A stretch of 64,000 nt of DNA from Enoplosus armatus. Taxonomy: Eukaryota > Chordata > Actinopteri > Centrarchiformes > Enoplosidae. Position numbers and translations under genes: made by a program. Positions 24,701-38,300 of the stretch are shown here, piece by piece (within the stretch, counting starts at the first letter, position 1; every line of letters begins with the position of its first letter). The notes under the pieces are model-generated. The model ran no database searches and was not told the origin of the DNA. It was given only the letters and a program-made list of their open reading frames with translations. The stretch lies in contig NC_092198.1 in the NCBI RefSeq assembly GCF_043641665.1, positions 14,067,001 through 14,131,000 of the forward strand. Reading direction: 5' to 3'.

Positions 24701-26859
24701 AGATGTTATTATTGCAAGCCTACAAAATGCTATAGCCTTTCAAATCACAATTAGACTATAAATTGTATTTATTTTTATTTTTTCTAAGCAAGACCACACA
24801 ATAAAATACCATAACACAATAACCTCACAAGATGTGACATAAGATTTACTAAATGAAACAGACTTATATGTAGAAAACATGAGGACCAGGCTTTCAATAT
24901 GTTCAGAACAAAGCAATTAAACTTTAAAAGAAACATTTGCCCTTGGTGGAATAATTGTTGGACCTTAGGATCTTTTGTCTGTCTCTACTATCACTATCAA
25001 TAAAGGGTGAAATGCCAAAAACGATTAAAATATTTGTAAGAACATTGTCATTGGTAGCATAAATGAAGCAAAATTGGCCATTTGTTCATTAGCTTCAAAG
25101 ACACAATGCATGATCCAAATGTAAACAAATTTTGTAAGACCTCACCACCTTGACACAGCTGATCACGTCACTCCCTTGGACAGTAATCATGCTGTAATTT
25201 ATTTCTCTCATTCAGAAACAGAAGAGTTTCTGTTAGGATTGAGAACTTTTCTTCCTCTGTAAGAATCACCCGTGGAGTACCAAAAGGCTTCATTTTAGGT
25301 CCTATTTTATTCTCTTTTTTGTCATAAAACAACATGTGCAAATGAGTGTTGCCTGAGGATGTTAAATGCTGGATGCATCAGTATAACAAGTGCAAGACAG
25401 AAGTCTCTCAGACTCCATCTTTGGTCCAATGAATGCCCTTGAGCCTCTATCCTCAAATATATGCATCCATGATGTTTGATTCTACCCTAAATTTGACAAA
25501 CAAAACTGATCTCAAAAAGTTAACTTTGGTTGTGAGCTGTTGCTTTTTCCATCTTGGGTCTGTTGCAAAATCAAAAATCTATTCTCATAATTAGTGGCTG
25601 ACTGCAGATGGTTTTACATTCATTTGGTTATTGTAACAAAGATTGGTCATGGGCCAAGAAAGATTCAGCAAAAAAAGTTTTTTCACCACTCCTCTTGCAC
25701 ATTTCATGGTTTCCTCCAAACATCATCTGTTACTGTATATATTTGTATGCCTTCCCTCAATAAAAACGTTTTTAATTTGCTGGGCAGTATCGTATACTGT
25801 TCTCCTATAAATATTTGCCAAAGTCTTCTAGGCGTAGCCCATTTTACATGAACTGACTGAAGTCTTGTGAGAGTGCATCGTGGTATTGCAACTACCTTTA
25901 GGGGACAAATGCACATATCAACTCTGATCCTGCTAAATGTAATGACATTTCACTTATCGGAGGGGCTGCAACAACATGATAGATTATCACAGTGTTCAGT
26001 GTTTCTCACTTGAAATATTGCACAACTCATAGCCATATTAAATAAACCATGAAAGATTTAGATATTCTCTAAAATATATTCTCCTAAAGAATCAACATTA
26101 TTGTCCACTAATATGTATTGTATCAGTGTATATTGAATAATATGCTTAACATGCAGTCCTGTATTTAAATATAGATTGTATCTTTTTGGCACAAAAAATG
26201 CATTAACCTGCAACACTGTTAATTGCATAATACAGTTTGCAATATATTCTCTTACAGTTTACTGACCTATCAGTCAGCCTGGTTGAGCAAACATTGGCTG
26301 AAAGTCCAGACACAATGAAGTCATGCACAGGGTATCGCTGTGTCATAAACCGCAATGTTCCCTCGAAATCATATTGTTCTTCAGCTTTATCTGGAGCTGA
26401 CAGATAGCACTGAACCTGATAAAAACTGATAGAACCACTGCATGAAGACAGATCAAAGTTTATCACAGCATAGAGAATACATGCATGCACAATACATACA
26501 TAAAAGATTCACATGTGCAGTAATCCTTAGATTTTTGCATATGCATCAATATAGAGAAATGTAACTCTTTGGTAACTGTTAATGCAGGGTAGCATTATTT
26601 GGAGAGTGCATATGCTTCACATCTTATATCTTATGCTTCACAGGTATTTAATGTCATTGTTTTCACCCCTTGTACACAAAGTCTGATCTGTCCATTATTG
26701 CATTATTGCATATAACATTATTGCACTTGAGACACTATCATTGAAAAGATATGTGTTGATATATTATCAGGGATGTGTTGTGTGTTCAATACCGTTACTG
26801 ACTGAATTGTTTATAGCATGCAAATAAATGTTACATTTTCAAAAAGGTTCAGTGAATTA

Positions 26860-26861
<2 letters not shown>

Positions 26862-26925
<64 letters not shown>

Positions 26926-26941
26926 TGTGTGTGTGTGTGTG
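26862..26941. repeat. (TG)n microsatellite, about 40 units
   Basis: An uninterrupted TG dinucleotide tract, except for one GGG interruption near 26920-26923. Open frames over it (Cys-Val or Thr-His repeats) are artefacts. Confidence 0.97.
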
Positions 26942-27239
26942 ATTTTAACCACCTTCCTTGTTGAAAGTCCCTTTCCTATGGCCTCTATGGAGTCCTTGCA
27001 AGTTGACAGCAGGACCCACACACACAGTACTTCACCTGTAAAGAACATACATTATATTGTACCTGTGCAGTACATCAAATACACTGCACATTTGGCTTCC
27101 TTCCAATAGACATATACGCACATACATTTACAGACACACACACATTGTGTTTGGACTTTGATTGGCAAAATTGTGCTGGATTCAACCTTTGTTCTACCCC
27201 TGAAGACCTCGCTGACTGTACATGATGTTCCTCTGGGGA

Positions 27240-27390
27240 ACATGAATGTTCCCTCGACATTCATGTTCCTCTGGAGAACATTTCATGGTAATCCATCAAA
27301 TAGTTGTTGAGATATTTCAGTCCGGACCAAAGCTGCACCGACCATCAGACAGACAGAGCAACGTTTCCATCCCTATAGAGCCATTCAGAC
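27240..27390 (+). repeat. Dispersed teleost repeat remnant
   Basis: Contains the segments 'ccatcaaatagttgttgaga', 'tatttcagtccggaccaaag' and 'accgaccatcagacagacag', ending 'ccatccctatagagcca'. I recognise this as the end of a very abundant percomorph interspersed element. The copy near 36118-36330 is the same family in the opposite orientation. The class name is not asserted. Confidence 0.55.
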
Positions 27391-30300
27391 TCGACCCCTG
27401 AAACAAAATCATAATATGGCTTCAACTAACAACTATGCATTGTTTTGGCAATAAATGTTAAGTTGCACTTGTAACATTTATAGTAATATATTATACTTAT
27501 GACATTAGATTACATTTTCATAATACTAATAATACCTGTGGTAATACATCACATTTACAATATTGTATATATTAATCTTGAGGTCATTAGAGAAGAGGAT
27601 TTAAATAAAAGTGGACCAGTTGGGTAAGGTTAGACAAACACTAGTAGAGAATTCTTAGAATAATGCATTTACTTTACATATAATTGGCAGACTTTCATAA
27701 GGGCCATAGGTGACAACAGAGCTTAAGATAATGAGTCTGGAACTAGGGCAGAGCTTGGGCTGACCAGAGAACTGGTACTGGTATCAAGATGTGACTTTTG
27801 GTCGAATATATTTCACAAATTCCTCCCCAAAAAAGGCATTAGTCACAATTTGGTCTTATAATGCTTTTTAAGGGGTTCTCTATGATACATAACATCTAAG
27901 GAGCTGTAAAATGAACAAATCAAACCATCAATAACTGTGGCTGTAGTCTCACAGTCTCACTCTATCTAATGCAAAGATATGTCAGGAGGTGTCGTCATAT
28001 TCAATATTGTCAACTCAGAACTGCATGTACCGTTCATTCCATTCTAACATTTTCTGACCAGCCCCTAAAACAACACCTGTGATATGACATAACATGTCCA
28101 CTTAAATGTTCATCACCTATGACATAAATAACTACTTAACTACAAAAAACCCATCATTATTCAACCCGTGTTTTACCTTATGCCAGAAGCTTTACTAAAA
28201 CACACACATACACAAAATATCCCATGAAGATGTCAGTGTATTCATTGTAAGTCATTCACTTACAATGTACATCTAGAAACTTCTAGGAAGGTCTACTCAG
28301 CATTGCCACTATCTACACAGCACAATAAAAAGTGAAGTAGTGCAAATATGATCAGCAAGCTGCAGGTTTTACAGCACATGTAGCTTATCGGTGTATCAGC
28401 ATGTCCACATGATTCTACTGTCTGCAGCCTGATGTCCTTAAAAAAATCTGCATATGTATAGGCGTTTAAAATACTTTCTTCAGATGTTGCTGTAATTGTC
28501 ATAAACAAACAAGATTATTACCAAGATGAGTGACAGAATCTACAGAGCACAAAAGGGACTGAATCTGTGGGAAGTCTGCTGGAGGCCGCAAAAAGGAAAA
28601 ATGGCACTGTTTCTCCACAAAACAGAGCTGACATGGTCGAAGAGAAGAAAGCTGAAAGCAGAGATGGAAATAACTTTGATTAACAGCATCGGTTTATTCC
28701 AGATCCTTGCCACAGTGTCTAAATAATACAAAACAGAAGCACCACCAGTAGCACTGGCATTAGATGGAGGTTGTTTAAACATGGTATTATTTTGTAAGTT
28801 AATTACATCAAAAAATGTTGGTTAATTGATCAAACAATTATGTTTTGGTTTAATGTACCCTGGACTTTAACACATGACATGATGATGATTGAAATGAAAT
28901 GATTTAACAGGAATGTTATTACAACTTAAACCTTGATTGAAGTGCCATGTGCTCCCTAAATATTGACCCTCATTCTGTGTAATGTAAAGACAGACAGATC
29001 AATATTTGAGGAGTGTGTGCTGCTTTTACAGCAGCAGTGACTGTTTGTCACTAATCATGCAGACGATTAAATGGAGGAAGCACAGAGGGTCAGCAAGTTT
29101 TTATGAATTAATTTAACACTATTATGCAACATGTATAGACTTAAACTTTAGTGTATCTAACCTTTCACATCAGGACTATATAAAACACAGTAAGGTACTA
29201 TGTAGTCAAGCAACCAGAAAATAGTGTGTGAAGTAAGAATTGTTTCTGAAATTAATGTAATTTTCTTGCACAGACACACTGTGTAGATAGACCTGCTAAA
29301 CAACCAAAAAGTAAGATAAACTCAGACTGAAGGACAAACTCATTGGTTGTCCCATGATGATCTAAATGTTTTTTTCTGAAGTGTTTTCACATGTCGATGA
29401 AATCTTAGGTTAAATATTGAATTCCTTTAATTGTGAAAAGGTAAATTTCACAATATTTTTTAAGATATTGCCACAAAACCAGTTAATGGGAGGTCTTTCA
29501 TCATAATGGCGAAAGGTGACCTGTTCTGAGTTTGATGTTTATTTCATGGCAACATAAAAACTTTGTTTAACAAGTATTAGTTTATGTACTGTACAAATAA
29601 GTTGCCAGCATCAAACTGATTCGTACTGTGTTTATAAAGAAACAAATCCAACACTTTTAGTTTGAGAGCAAAAGAGAAACACATTTTAGATACAGTATGA
29701 GACCTGTGTTTGTGCATGTGGTTGTATACATGTTCACATGTTTGTGTGTGCATGAGCATATCTGTGTGGATAAAAGAGCGATATGTGTTTTTGTGACAAC
29801 AACATGCTGTCAAGAACTACCAAAACAAGCAGAAAGGAGAAGTGACACAACATGGCACCACCTCACCCAAATACAGAATACTCTTTAGTTATTGGCTGGA
29901 AGGGGACTGTGCCCGTAAACACCCCTAGCACAAATAAATAGACCTGCCTGACCTCGTAAAGCCCACCCATCACCTGAGTTCAAGCTTTAGGACAGACGTG
30001 CCTACTTAATAACCAACCGACAACACTACAGTAGCAGCAGAGTGGAGGGCTGTCAGCGGCCTCTAGTGGATCATTATGTTTCTGCAGAACAACACAGAAA
30101 CGGCCCCTCTCCATACTCCTACATGACTACACTGTCTCATGTTCATCTCAGCCATTATGTATTGTTGTAGTGACCATGAGCAAGATTTAATAAACGCAGT
30201 ATTTTTCTGTCCGTTGTTAGAGCATCAACTTGATGCCTAAACTGTGTATAAGATGTAAAATGTAACCGCAGATTCAGCTAAATGTTCATTTTGTAACATA

Positions 30301-30895
30301 TGATGATATTCGATTTGATATATGTGTAGTTTAATTTAATTGGTCCTCTATCCATTACTACTGCACTTTTTTGATGAGCTTTTAATTTAGAAAAAGACCA
30401 GATAGATTGTACAGCAGTGCCTCTGTTGGAGGGACAAAGTAACTGTCTTAAAAAAACATTCAAAAACTAAAATAAATCTTAACTTAAGGTCCACTTATTA
30501 GTTTACAGCAACATCTCACAGTTGTAACTACAAGAATTCAATATTTGACCTGACATTTTAAGTGAGTGTTACAATGGTTAGCAGTAAATATTTGGATCAT
30601 CAAGGTCCACTTAATATCCTTTTCTAGAGATTTCAACCACATCTCACAGTCTTAAGTCAAGTTTTTCTCTCTTTTTTTGGTCAAACTAATGTTTCCAATC
30701 TCAAAATTCAGGATCTGTTGTTTTTATTCAATCTTGCCAGGGTTTACATATACAAGTTTATAGTTTACCTTATAGTGGCCTTAACATGGTTTTATAACAT
30801 TCAAAATGGTTTGACCTGTAGTGGCTACACTGTGCACTGAGTTGCAAATTGACAATAACAACAAAAGCAACCTCAGACTTTATCACTGCCTTGAA

Positions 30896-30912
30896 CCCCC
30901 CCCCCCCCCCCC
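30896..30912. repeat. Homopolymer C17
   Basis: Seventeen consecutive C on the plus strand, about 80 bases before a CA tract. It is a likely site of length error in sequencing. Confidence 0.95.
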
Positions 30913-30989
30913 AGTCTGTATTGTACTCACTCTCAGGTAGAGATAAACACTCCATGTGCTTATAGAAACAGGTGTCAGGCTTCAGGAAG

Positions 30990-31018
<29 letters not shown>
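30990..31018. repeat. (CA)n microsatellite
   Basis: About 14 CA units, ending in CATGCACACACA. Confidence 0.95.
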
Positions 31019-31020
<2 letters not shown>

Positions 31021-31599
31021 CACACACAGTTAATTATTTATCCACTCACTGAAATGCTGACATACACACCACCCTACCTGCAGTGTCACTTTAGCCTACA
31101 CAATAGAGGTTACTGTCATAGGTACTGATGGATGACTGTATGTCTTCAGAGAGGCTGAGAGAGAAAGCATACTGGGAAAAAATGAAATTAAGTTATAACT
31201 TGATTATGTAATGCCACTGCTTTCTGGTGCAGCTTGTACCACAACATTAGAGGGACTTGTGACAATATAGATACATTTGTTTTTCTTTTATTTATCAGAA
31301 CACATAATGATGCTGGTGTTTGTAGGCTGTAATTAAAAACTCTGTCCACCAAGGAGGTATGGCACCACCAACACTTGTGCTACTCCAACAAGAAAACACT
31401 TTCTGTATATTTCTCTCAGGGGGTTAAATCTTAATAATAGGATTATTCCAATAAACATCCATGCCTACAGGATGTCTTATAAACTGTAGCTTATTCTAGA
31501 ATTGCTTTATCTAAGTTTTATCATAGAATAACATCTTTTTTAATGGATTTCTGCATGATAGTATGTATGTTGGGTGCAGTTGCTGAGTGTTTCTTCTAG

Positions 31600-32283
31600 T
31601 ATCAAGATTTTCCCTCAAATGTGAACGGTTTATTTTAGATATTGTGCTAATAATAGTCTCCAGTGATAATTTTCCACAGGACGCTGCTGCGACTGTTTCT
31701 ACGATGGAAGCAGCGAGTGTGGACGGATCCATTCAGTGTGTGTGGGGGGGTTTGAAGTACTACACGTAAACCACAAGTTGACAAATCATTATAAAACACC
31801 ATTTAAATAACGGGTATATTTACTTTTGACACGTACTAGAAACTACTGGCTCACTTCTCCAGCAGTCAGACGAAGTATGTTTAATCGCCCTCAAATAGAA
31901 AAAAAAAACCCTTTAGTGGTAACTTGGGCAAGTCGGATGAAAACCGAGCTCTGTGCCACATCTTCCACTAAATGATAAAGCCGCTACAGCGGGAGCTGGA
32001 GGCAGGACCGACTAAATAAGAACCTAGCTTAAAGAAAACAACGACATTTAGCCCATTCCGCTCAAACTTCATATCTTTTTTTTTCTCTGAAAGTGTCTGA
32101 CGGTCGTAAAACTCACTCGAGCTTCTTGAATGATACTCGTGTTGGATTTTTATAGAGTTTTATCAAGAGGAGGAGGTGTTAGGTTAGACTACTGTAAATT
32201 AACGGTTAAGTTGGGCTGTTGGTGACGCCATAAAGTGGGAAAGTGGACTTTTCAACCGGAACACTCATAAACTCCTAAAAGAG
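31600..32283 (+). promoter_or_regulatory. Candidate distal promoter / non-coding 5' exon (possibly hpcal1)
   Basis: CpG dinucleotides are visibly denser here (roughly 20 in 600 bases) than in the surrounding AT-rich DNA. The patch ends with a near-consensus plus-strand splice donor, AAAAGAG|GTAAGT, after 32283. The first coding exon of hpcal1 is preceded by a good acceptor (TCTCCTGCAG before 38179), so an upstream non-coding exon must exist, and HPCAL1 in mammals has distant 5' UTR exons. Linking the two is inference. A 73-codon minus-strand frame (31511-31732) over the same patch could instead mark a divergent transcript. Confidence 0.35.
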
Positions 32284-32594
32284 GTAAGTTTACATCACTT
32301 CATGAAAACAAAATACTCGGGGGGGGGTAACTGTAATGTCCAGTCTGCTCCTGGGGTTAGTCTACCCTGGACTGCTGTGGTAGTTTCCCCAAGACAGAAG
32401 AGGGTGTAGCAAGGACTACACCCATACAAGACTAGCCTAGCAACATCTCACCTAATTTACACTTCAGGATATGTTAAAACTGTTGTATTACCCAGTCGTT
32501 GGCAGACTCAAAAATACATTTTAATCAATGCAAGTGTGGCAAGTAGCTTGAAACATACTGTAAACAAATCCTGAATATTTAGTTGAAGACAAAG

Positions 32595-32935
32595 TAGGGC
32601 TGGGCAATGTGGTAAAAATCATTATCACAATATATATAATAAAGATACAAATGTATGCACAACCACATCAAATACGTAAATAAAAATGTTAAGAACAATG
32701 ATCTGGAGCAAACCTTTATATGTGTAAAACAAATACATAAATAATGTAATGTAATAATGTAATAAAGCTTAACCAACTAACCATCTAACTAAATCATTTT
32801 TACTTACAGGTTGCTTGAAAACATTACTTTGGACTACAGAATTGTGTAGCATGATAACATGCTAAGTTAATTGAATCACTATATGATCCTGCTGAATGTC
32901 TATATATGATAATATTGAGTTATTGTCAAGCCCTA
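32595..32935. mobile_element. MITE-like element with terminal inverted repeats
   Basis: Starts TAGGGCTGGGCAAT (32595-32608) and ends ATTGTCAAGCCCTA (32922-32935), an imperfect inverted pair. The interior is AT-rich with 'aaaaatcattatcacaatat'. This is the 'tagggctgggcaatat' type of short DNA transposon frequent in fish genomes. No transposase frame is present, and no clear target-site duplication is visible. Confidence 0.65.
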
Positions 32936-33032
32936 AGAAAAATATTTTGTGTGAAGACAGTATTGATAGACAGATAGATGTGTGTCATGCCCCTTTGCCT
33001 GCTCTGGGACTATCCATCCCTTAAAACTTCTA

Positions 33033-33085
33033 GAAATCAGAATCAGAAATACTTTTTTGATCCTCAGGGGAAAATTTGACTTTGT
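33033..33085 (-). mobile_element. LINE 3' tail fragment
   Basis: Read on the minus strand: 'gtcaaattttcccctgagga', then 'tcaaaaaagtatttctgatt', then 'ctgattt'. This is the usual end of a truncated fish LINE with GATTCT repeats. Only the tail is present. Confidence 0.5.
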
Positions 33086-34079
33086 GCCTTTCCATAATTA
33101 TGCATGCCAGCCCACTAATTTCAAGTACTTTTCCTCCCTATTATTTAGTAGTGGGTAGTGTTTTTAGTTTTTATCTCACACTTTTTACAAGCAAGACCAA
33201 AGCCAACCTGTGATAAGTGTTATCCAAATTTAAATAAGCCCACTCACCAGTTGAAAAACTTACATTTTTACAAACTCACTGCTAAATAGATAAATAAAAA
33301 TAAACATAAGGATTTTGCAGATGTGAACTTATGCTCACATTTAGTTACATTTAGAATATGCAATAAAACAGTTTGTAAACTGGACAATATCAAGTAATGA
33401 GTTTGATGAAGAAATCATTATGGATGACTCTAAACAGAATAAGCTGTATGAGATTAAACTGTTTTTTGAAACCAACTACAAACAGTTGAAATATATGGAA
33501 ACAGAAATAAATGTCTTGTTTCTCTTGAGTCTCGATACATCTCTTGCCCTGCGTGTGCCCCAGATTGATAGTTACACCGCCTCCCTCTCATAAGCCTTAG
33601 CACTACTATCCTGTTGCCTTGACTACTGGTGTGTCAGGGGAATTCATCCTGATCCACTGCATGATTTTCTCTGACACTAGTTCAGAGAGACTGCCACGAA
33701 GCAGCGCTGAAAGCGAGAACAACTGGAGAGCTCATTTTCTCTTTTTCTTCCTCTTACACTGGACCAACTCCTCACCCACCTGATGCGGTCTTAGTTACCA
33801 GTAGCACTTCAGGCTCCAGTGCCGTTCTGCTTATCCGATGCACGCCAGGCTACGCACACCATGAAAATGGGATCTGTTTTCTTTCTGCGCACCAAAACAC
33901 ATCAGTTTGTTTGATTTACTTTCCACTCATAAGAGGCACGATACAGACAGCACGAAAAATTTTAAGTTGTGTTTATGCACAGTTGGGGTTGGGAAATGTT
34001 CTGTAAAATGTAGTAGAGTCAGTTTTATTATGGAGGTGAAAAAAAGGGTAATTATCCAGTTGATTAACAAACTCTGTTT

Positions 34080-34346
34080 TAGGGCCGCTTTCAGTATCTA
34101 TTAATCTGATGATTCTTTTTTGGATTAATTGATTAGTTGTTTAGTCTGTAAAATGTAAGAGAATACTGAAAAATCCCCATCACAATTTCTCAGACTACAA
34201 GTCTTTAAATGCCTGTTCCACCAACAGTCCAAAACCCAGATGTGAAATTTACTATCATAGAAGACTAAGAAAGCCAGTGAATATTCATGATTTAGAAGCT
34301 GGAGCCAGGGATTATTGTCTTACAAAATGATGATCAATATAATAGT
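34080..34346 (+). repeat. Interspersed DNA-element fragment (family also in hpcal1 intron 1)
   Basis: Starts 'tagggccgctttcagtatct' and runs through 'ttaattgattagttgtttag', 'tctgtaaaatgtaagagaat' and 'tagaagctggagccagg'. It matches the layout of a very common percomorph element whose other end is seen at 38947-39171 ('gttgccaaatattgattaat ... gttgcagcacta'). It is truncated at the right. Confidence 0.55.
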
Positions 34347-36117
34347 ATATATAATATATATAGTATTTACTTTCCAAAGAAATTATTTTTTTACATTTAC
34401 ATGTAAACTTTGACACCTGTTGTCTTTTGTTTCCTACACTCACTAACTGATAATAATGATAATATAATGAGCTCCATCAGCTGTGTGTCATGCTTTATGG
34501 GTGCACTACTGGGAGGGCTGCCCAACTCCATCCGTGTGCAAATCTAAACATTCATCTCTTCTTTTCTGACTGTCTTCTTTGCAATACAAGAAGTAATGAG
34601 CATCTGGGAAAAGAATAAAGGCTTTCTTTGTTGTGACAAGCCTGTACCCAGGAAATGAAGTGCACCTAAGTACGGCAAACTGGCCCGGTAAGAGGTTTAT
34701 AGGATCTCCAGTGTAGCCTTGGGGAGGGGGATACTTGCTGCACTGAAGCCTGTGTGAAACGGTCTCATTAGGCAGGGAACCCACTGGAAAAAGTAGACCA
34801 TACAGAACAGGGATGGCTATGGGGGTTGGGGACAAGGAGAGAGACTGTTGCTGTGTAATCGAGGGGAATTGCAAACACTGAATGTGGAATGGCAATCTCG
34901 AGGGGCTGTTGTGTATCAAACAGCACTCGCAGACTGTGTTCAGTTTACAAACTTATTCTGCATCTCCAGCAGTCAAGGCAGTGAGAGCGTGATTCTCTCT
35001 GCAGTTATTTCTGACCACATTTCAAAACATTTTCCACTGCACCAAGTAGCAACTTTAAAAAAAAGACACCAGAATTGCCCAGTTCCCAGCTGTTAATGCA
35101 TATAAAACATCCTCTGACGTTTAAATACAGGCCTGTGTGCATACGTAGGAATCACTTACATTTAATAAGCACAAATGGAATAACATACGGCTAATTGTCC
35201 AGTGTACTGAGGCAAGCAGCAGTCTCTGCAGCAGGTAATAAAATGAACCACAACTTACTGGAATCAATTAAACTGTTTTCTTGCTTCATATGCGTTTAAA
35301 ACAACAATTATGAGGCAACTGTTTACGTTTAAGACTCAAAATCCAATGCTCGAAAATCATCCGACTTTGTTTCTGTTATCCTGAAAAGAAAGTCACAAAG
35401 ATAACATGGAATAAACCTTAACTGCAATCCCTACTTCATCTCAGGGATTCTAGTTTAGTTTTAGGCTTTAATGAGCATATTTCAGAGGTCAGTGGAATCT
35501 GTTTCGTGACCCACAATCTTTGAGTGTGTTTGTATTATTTTAACTGATAACCTCTTTACCAGAGTGTGTGTCAGTGTTTTGCTGTTTTCTCCCCCAAATT
35601 ATGTCCATTTCCCCTTGGGAGTAAACTCTTTAGCCTCAGAGCTTCTTGAAACATCACGGCAGCACTTCAGTCGTCCAGCCTGGAATCTTCTGGGTTTCAT
35701 GTGGCTTTGTGTGTTTGAGGGAATAAATAGCAACGCCCATATTTATGTCTGCTCCCACTCAGCCTGCACACTGAGCTGTCCTGGAAAAGTCCATGTGACC
35801 CAGAGCTGAGGAGGTGCTGCCGCTTCCTCATCCTGTTGTATGTTAGAGCGGAAGGACAACGGTCAGGCCTGCAGGGCAGTGTGTGATTTATACCGTAGCC
35901 CAGTTCAAACATGACAATGATGTTATATTCTCAAATGTTGCATCACTTTTATTCTAGTGGGTCACCCGGCAGTGGAAACCTTCATAACCTTGCTACGAAG
36001 TTGGATAAGGCACCACAAAATCTTATATCATAATGTGTTATCATTTTAAAATGCAATCGAAGCTCTGTCCTCTTTGCTCTGTTTTAAACCAATATCATTT
36101 ATATGAGATTATTTTTT

Positions 36118-36330
36118 AGCTAGCAGCATCCAGGGATAGCAATGTTGGTCTGTTGGTCTCTCAGCCCACCACTTTGCTCCAGACTGAAATATCTCAGCAA
36201 GATATTAATCCTAATGACTTTGGTGAGAACGTTCATCAAGTGAAATATCTTTACAACATGTTAGCAGCTGATTTTAGCATTTAGCTCAAAGCAAGTACAG
36301 CCTCACAGAGCCTGTAGACTCTTGAAGTCT
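36118..36330 (-). repeat. Dispersed teleost repeat remnant, internally deleted
   Basis: Contains 'gctccagactgaaatatctc', 'atcctaatgactttggtgag', 'gcatttagctcaaagcaagt' and 'acagcctcacagagcctgta' in the order of a long element abundant in percomorph genomes, with the middle missing. It is the same family as 27240-27390 but inverted. Confidence 0.55.
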
Positions 36331-38300
36331 TGCTATATTTCTTTCAACACTTCCAACAAAAAATGAAACTATCTGGAATTAAATATTATAGCATCATAAT
36401 TTTTTTAAATTTTACCCACCACACTGGTTGGAAACATTTTTAGCCTCATTTGCAGAGGATTTTTTTTTCTGATTTCACAATTGTATGTGCACAAATAAGA
36501 AAATTGGGGTATGAAATAAACTGTAAATGTGCTGTGCATCTGGTTTCATTCATTTCTTTTCCATCCATAAGCCTGAGTGACATTGTTAAGAGTTTGTGTC
36601 ACTGGCTGTTTGGTAAAATCTGCCTGCCTCTCATGTTCCTCTGTGACTTCGATTCATAACGCTGCAGGAAATTACACCCGCGTGACAATTATGAGAAACG
36701 AGGGCGTCCGTGTGTAGAAAAGACCTCATCCAAACTCACACTGCTCTCATTTGTTCTACGCCAGATACAATCATCCTCATGCCAATAACAGGAGCGATGG
36801 GATTTCAATAAGTTGAAGAGAGAGAACATAGGGATAATACATCTCTCTCTCTCTCAGATAAATTCACTATAGGTCACTCAGAGCAGTGGAGGTGTTATTC
36901 AGAGGGATTATTATGTAATTGAACCGCAGGTATTAGCAAAGCAGCTCATATAATATAGCCGGAAATAGTTTTTCTTTCTGTGTGTCATACTTTTTCCATT
37001 CTTTCTTCTTCCCTGCCCCCGCACATCTCTTTGTGTCCCTCCCACACACACTTTACCAGATACATGTTGTAAAAGCCATCATGTGTTTTTACATTTTAAA
37101 CAATTTTTTTACATTCTGACCATATTGATCTTTACTAAACGTGACCATGCTCTCGAATCTCTTATGAAATACAAATATTAGATGGTTAAATACTGAAAAT
37201 GTTTGAAGTTATGTAGGAGAATACATAACTTTATTCTGTCCTAATGTAAATTGCCAATAAATGTGTGTTCATATACCACTTTCGTCTTGCTGACAAAATA
37301 TATGAAACAGACATTTTCTTCTCATTTGGGAAAAAAAGTCTGACCCCACTACCCCCTTTTAACGTAAAAAAAATCAGTATGATGTCAAATGTCACAAACC
37401 TTTTGCTTACTAACACGCCCATGTTTGCCTTTGATTCATCAGTGGGTTGCATGCACAAGGTGTCCCATCTAATGCCTTTTATGCTGTTATGGTTTTATTC
37501 TGGATGTGTTGTTTTCATGCATCCTCATATCCCCAATCATGAATACCCCTGCATACATGAATAAACAGATTTAGCAGAATATAACCATGGAAACAGAATT
37601 TAGACCAACCACAGAAACTAAAGGTGAATAGGCCCAGGTGGTCAAATGCTTCAGTGTCCTTGTTTGCATTGGCATTTTTTAGCCATCATTTGTGTTTCTC
37701 TTTAACCCGTGTATGAACTCCACCTGCTTAAAATCAATTGGAATATTCATTTTCACATAAAGGGGGAGATTATTGTTGAGGTGAACGTCTGGCCTTCTCA
37801 GTAACAACAGTCAGTATCAGCCTGACCTTTTAGAAAGTGGCTTTATTGAGAATTACAATGCCCCAGGACACTTGTGCCTCCACCATGCAGTGAAGGGTCG
37901 ATAAATTATCACCGTGCCAGAGGATTCATACTGTATCCACGGAGACCAAGCCACCCCCACCATACACACACATAGACACACATATTGTAACCTCATGACA
38001 TCTGAGTTGTAATCTTATCTCTTTTTTCTCCTGTGTATGGACTCTCAACTGTCCAGATTTATCCCCTCAATATGTTTTATGAGAAAACAGTGCTGCAAGC
38101 AGAGAGGAATCATTGAACCAATTAATCATTTATGATATTCACACGAGGGTATTAATGAGGGTTGTTGGTCTCCTGCAGGAGCAGAGAAAGCCGAGCAGCC
38201 AGCGACGTGGAGAGTAAAGGCACAGGGAGAGTGGAGAAGAAGTGAAAAGAGAAGGTCGAGACACCAGCCCAGCTATCTGCCTGCCTGACAGTGCTGTGTC

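Larger units (their letters stand above)
21751..31590. other. Gene-poor spacer upstream of apob
   Basis: About 10 kb of AT-rich DNA without a supported gene. It contains a purine-rich GA tract (about 24030-24125), a long TG microsatellite (26862), a dispersed-repeat remnant (about 27240-27390), a C17 run (30896) and a CA tract (30990). The short open frames are antisense readings of simple repeats or chance. Liver or intestine enhancers of apob could lie here but I cannot recognise one. Confidence 0.6.
32936..38178. other. Spacer upstream of the hpcal1 coding exons
   Basis: About 5 kb that is either intergenic or the first intron of hpcal1. It holds LINE and DNA-element fragments (33033, 34080, 36118), a CT run at about 36842-36857, and no supported exon. 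The longest anonymous frame (34506-34919, minus, 137 codons) has no recognisable motif. Confidence 0.5.

Noticed and set aside
26862..27260. Cys-Val and Thr-His repeat open frames, and other CA/TG frames
   Set aside because: These are translations of dinucleotide microsatellites, not genes.
34506..34919. 137-codon minus-strand frame, the longest anonymous ORF in the spacer
   Set aside because: No recognisable domain, no splice context, low-complexity stretches and a plus-strand frame partly overlapping. Length is within chance expectation for 64 kb.
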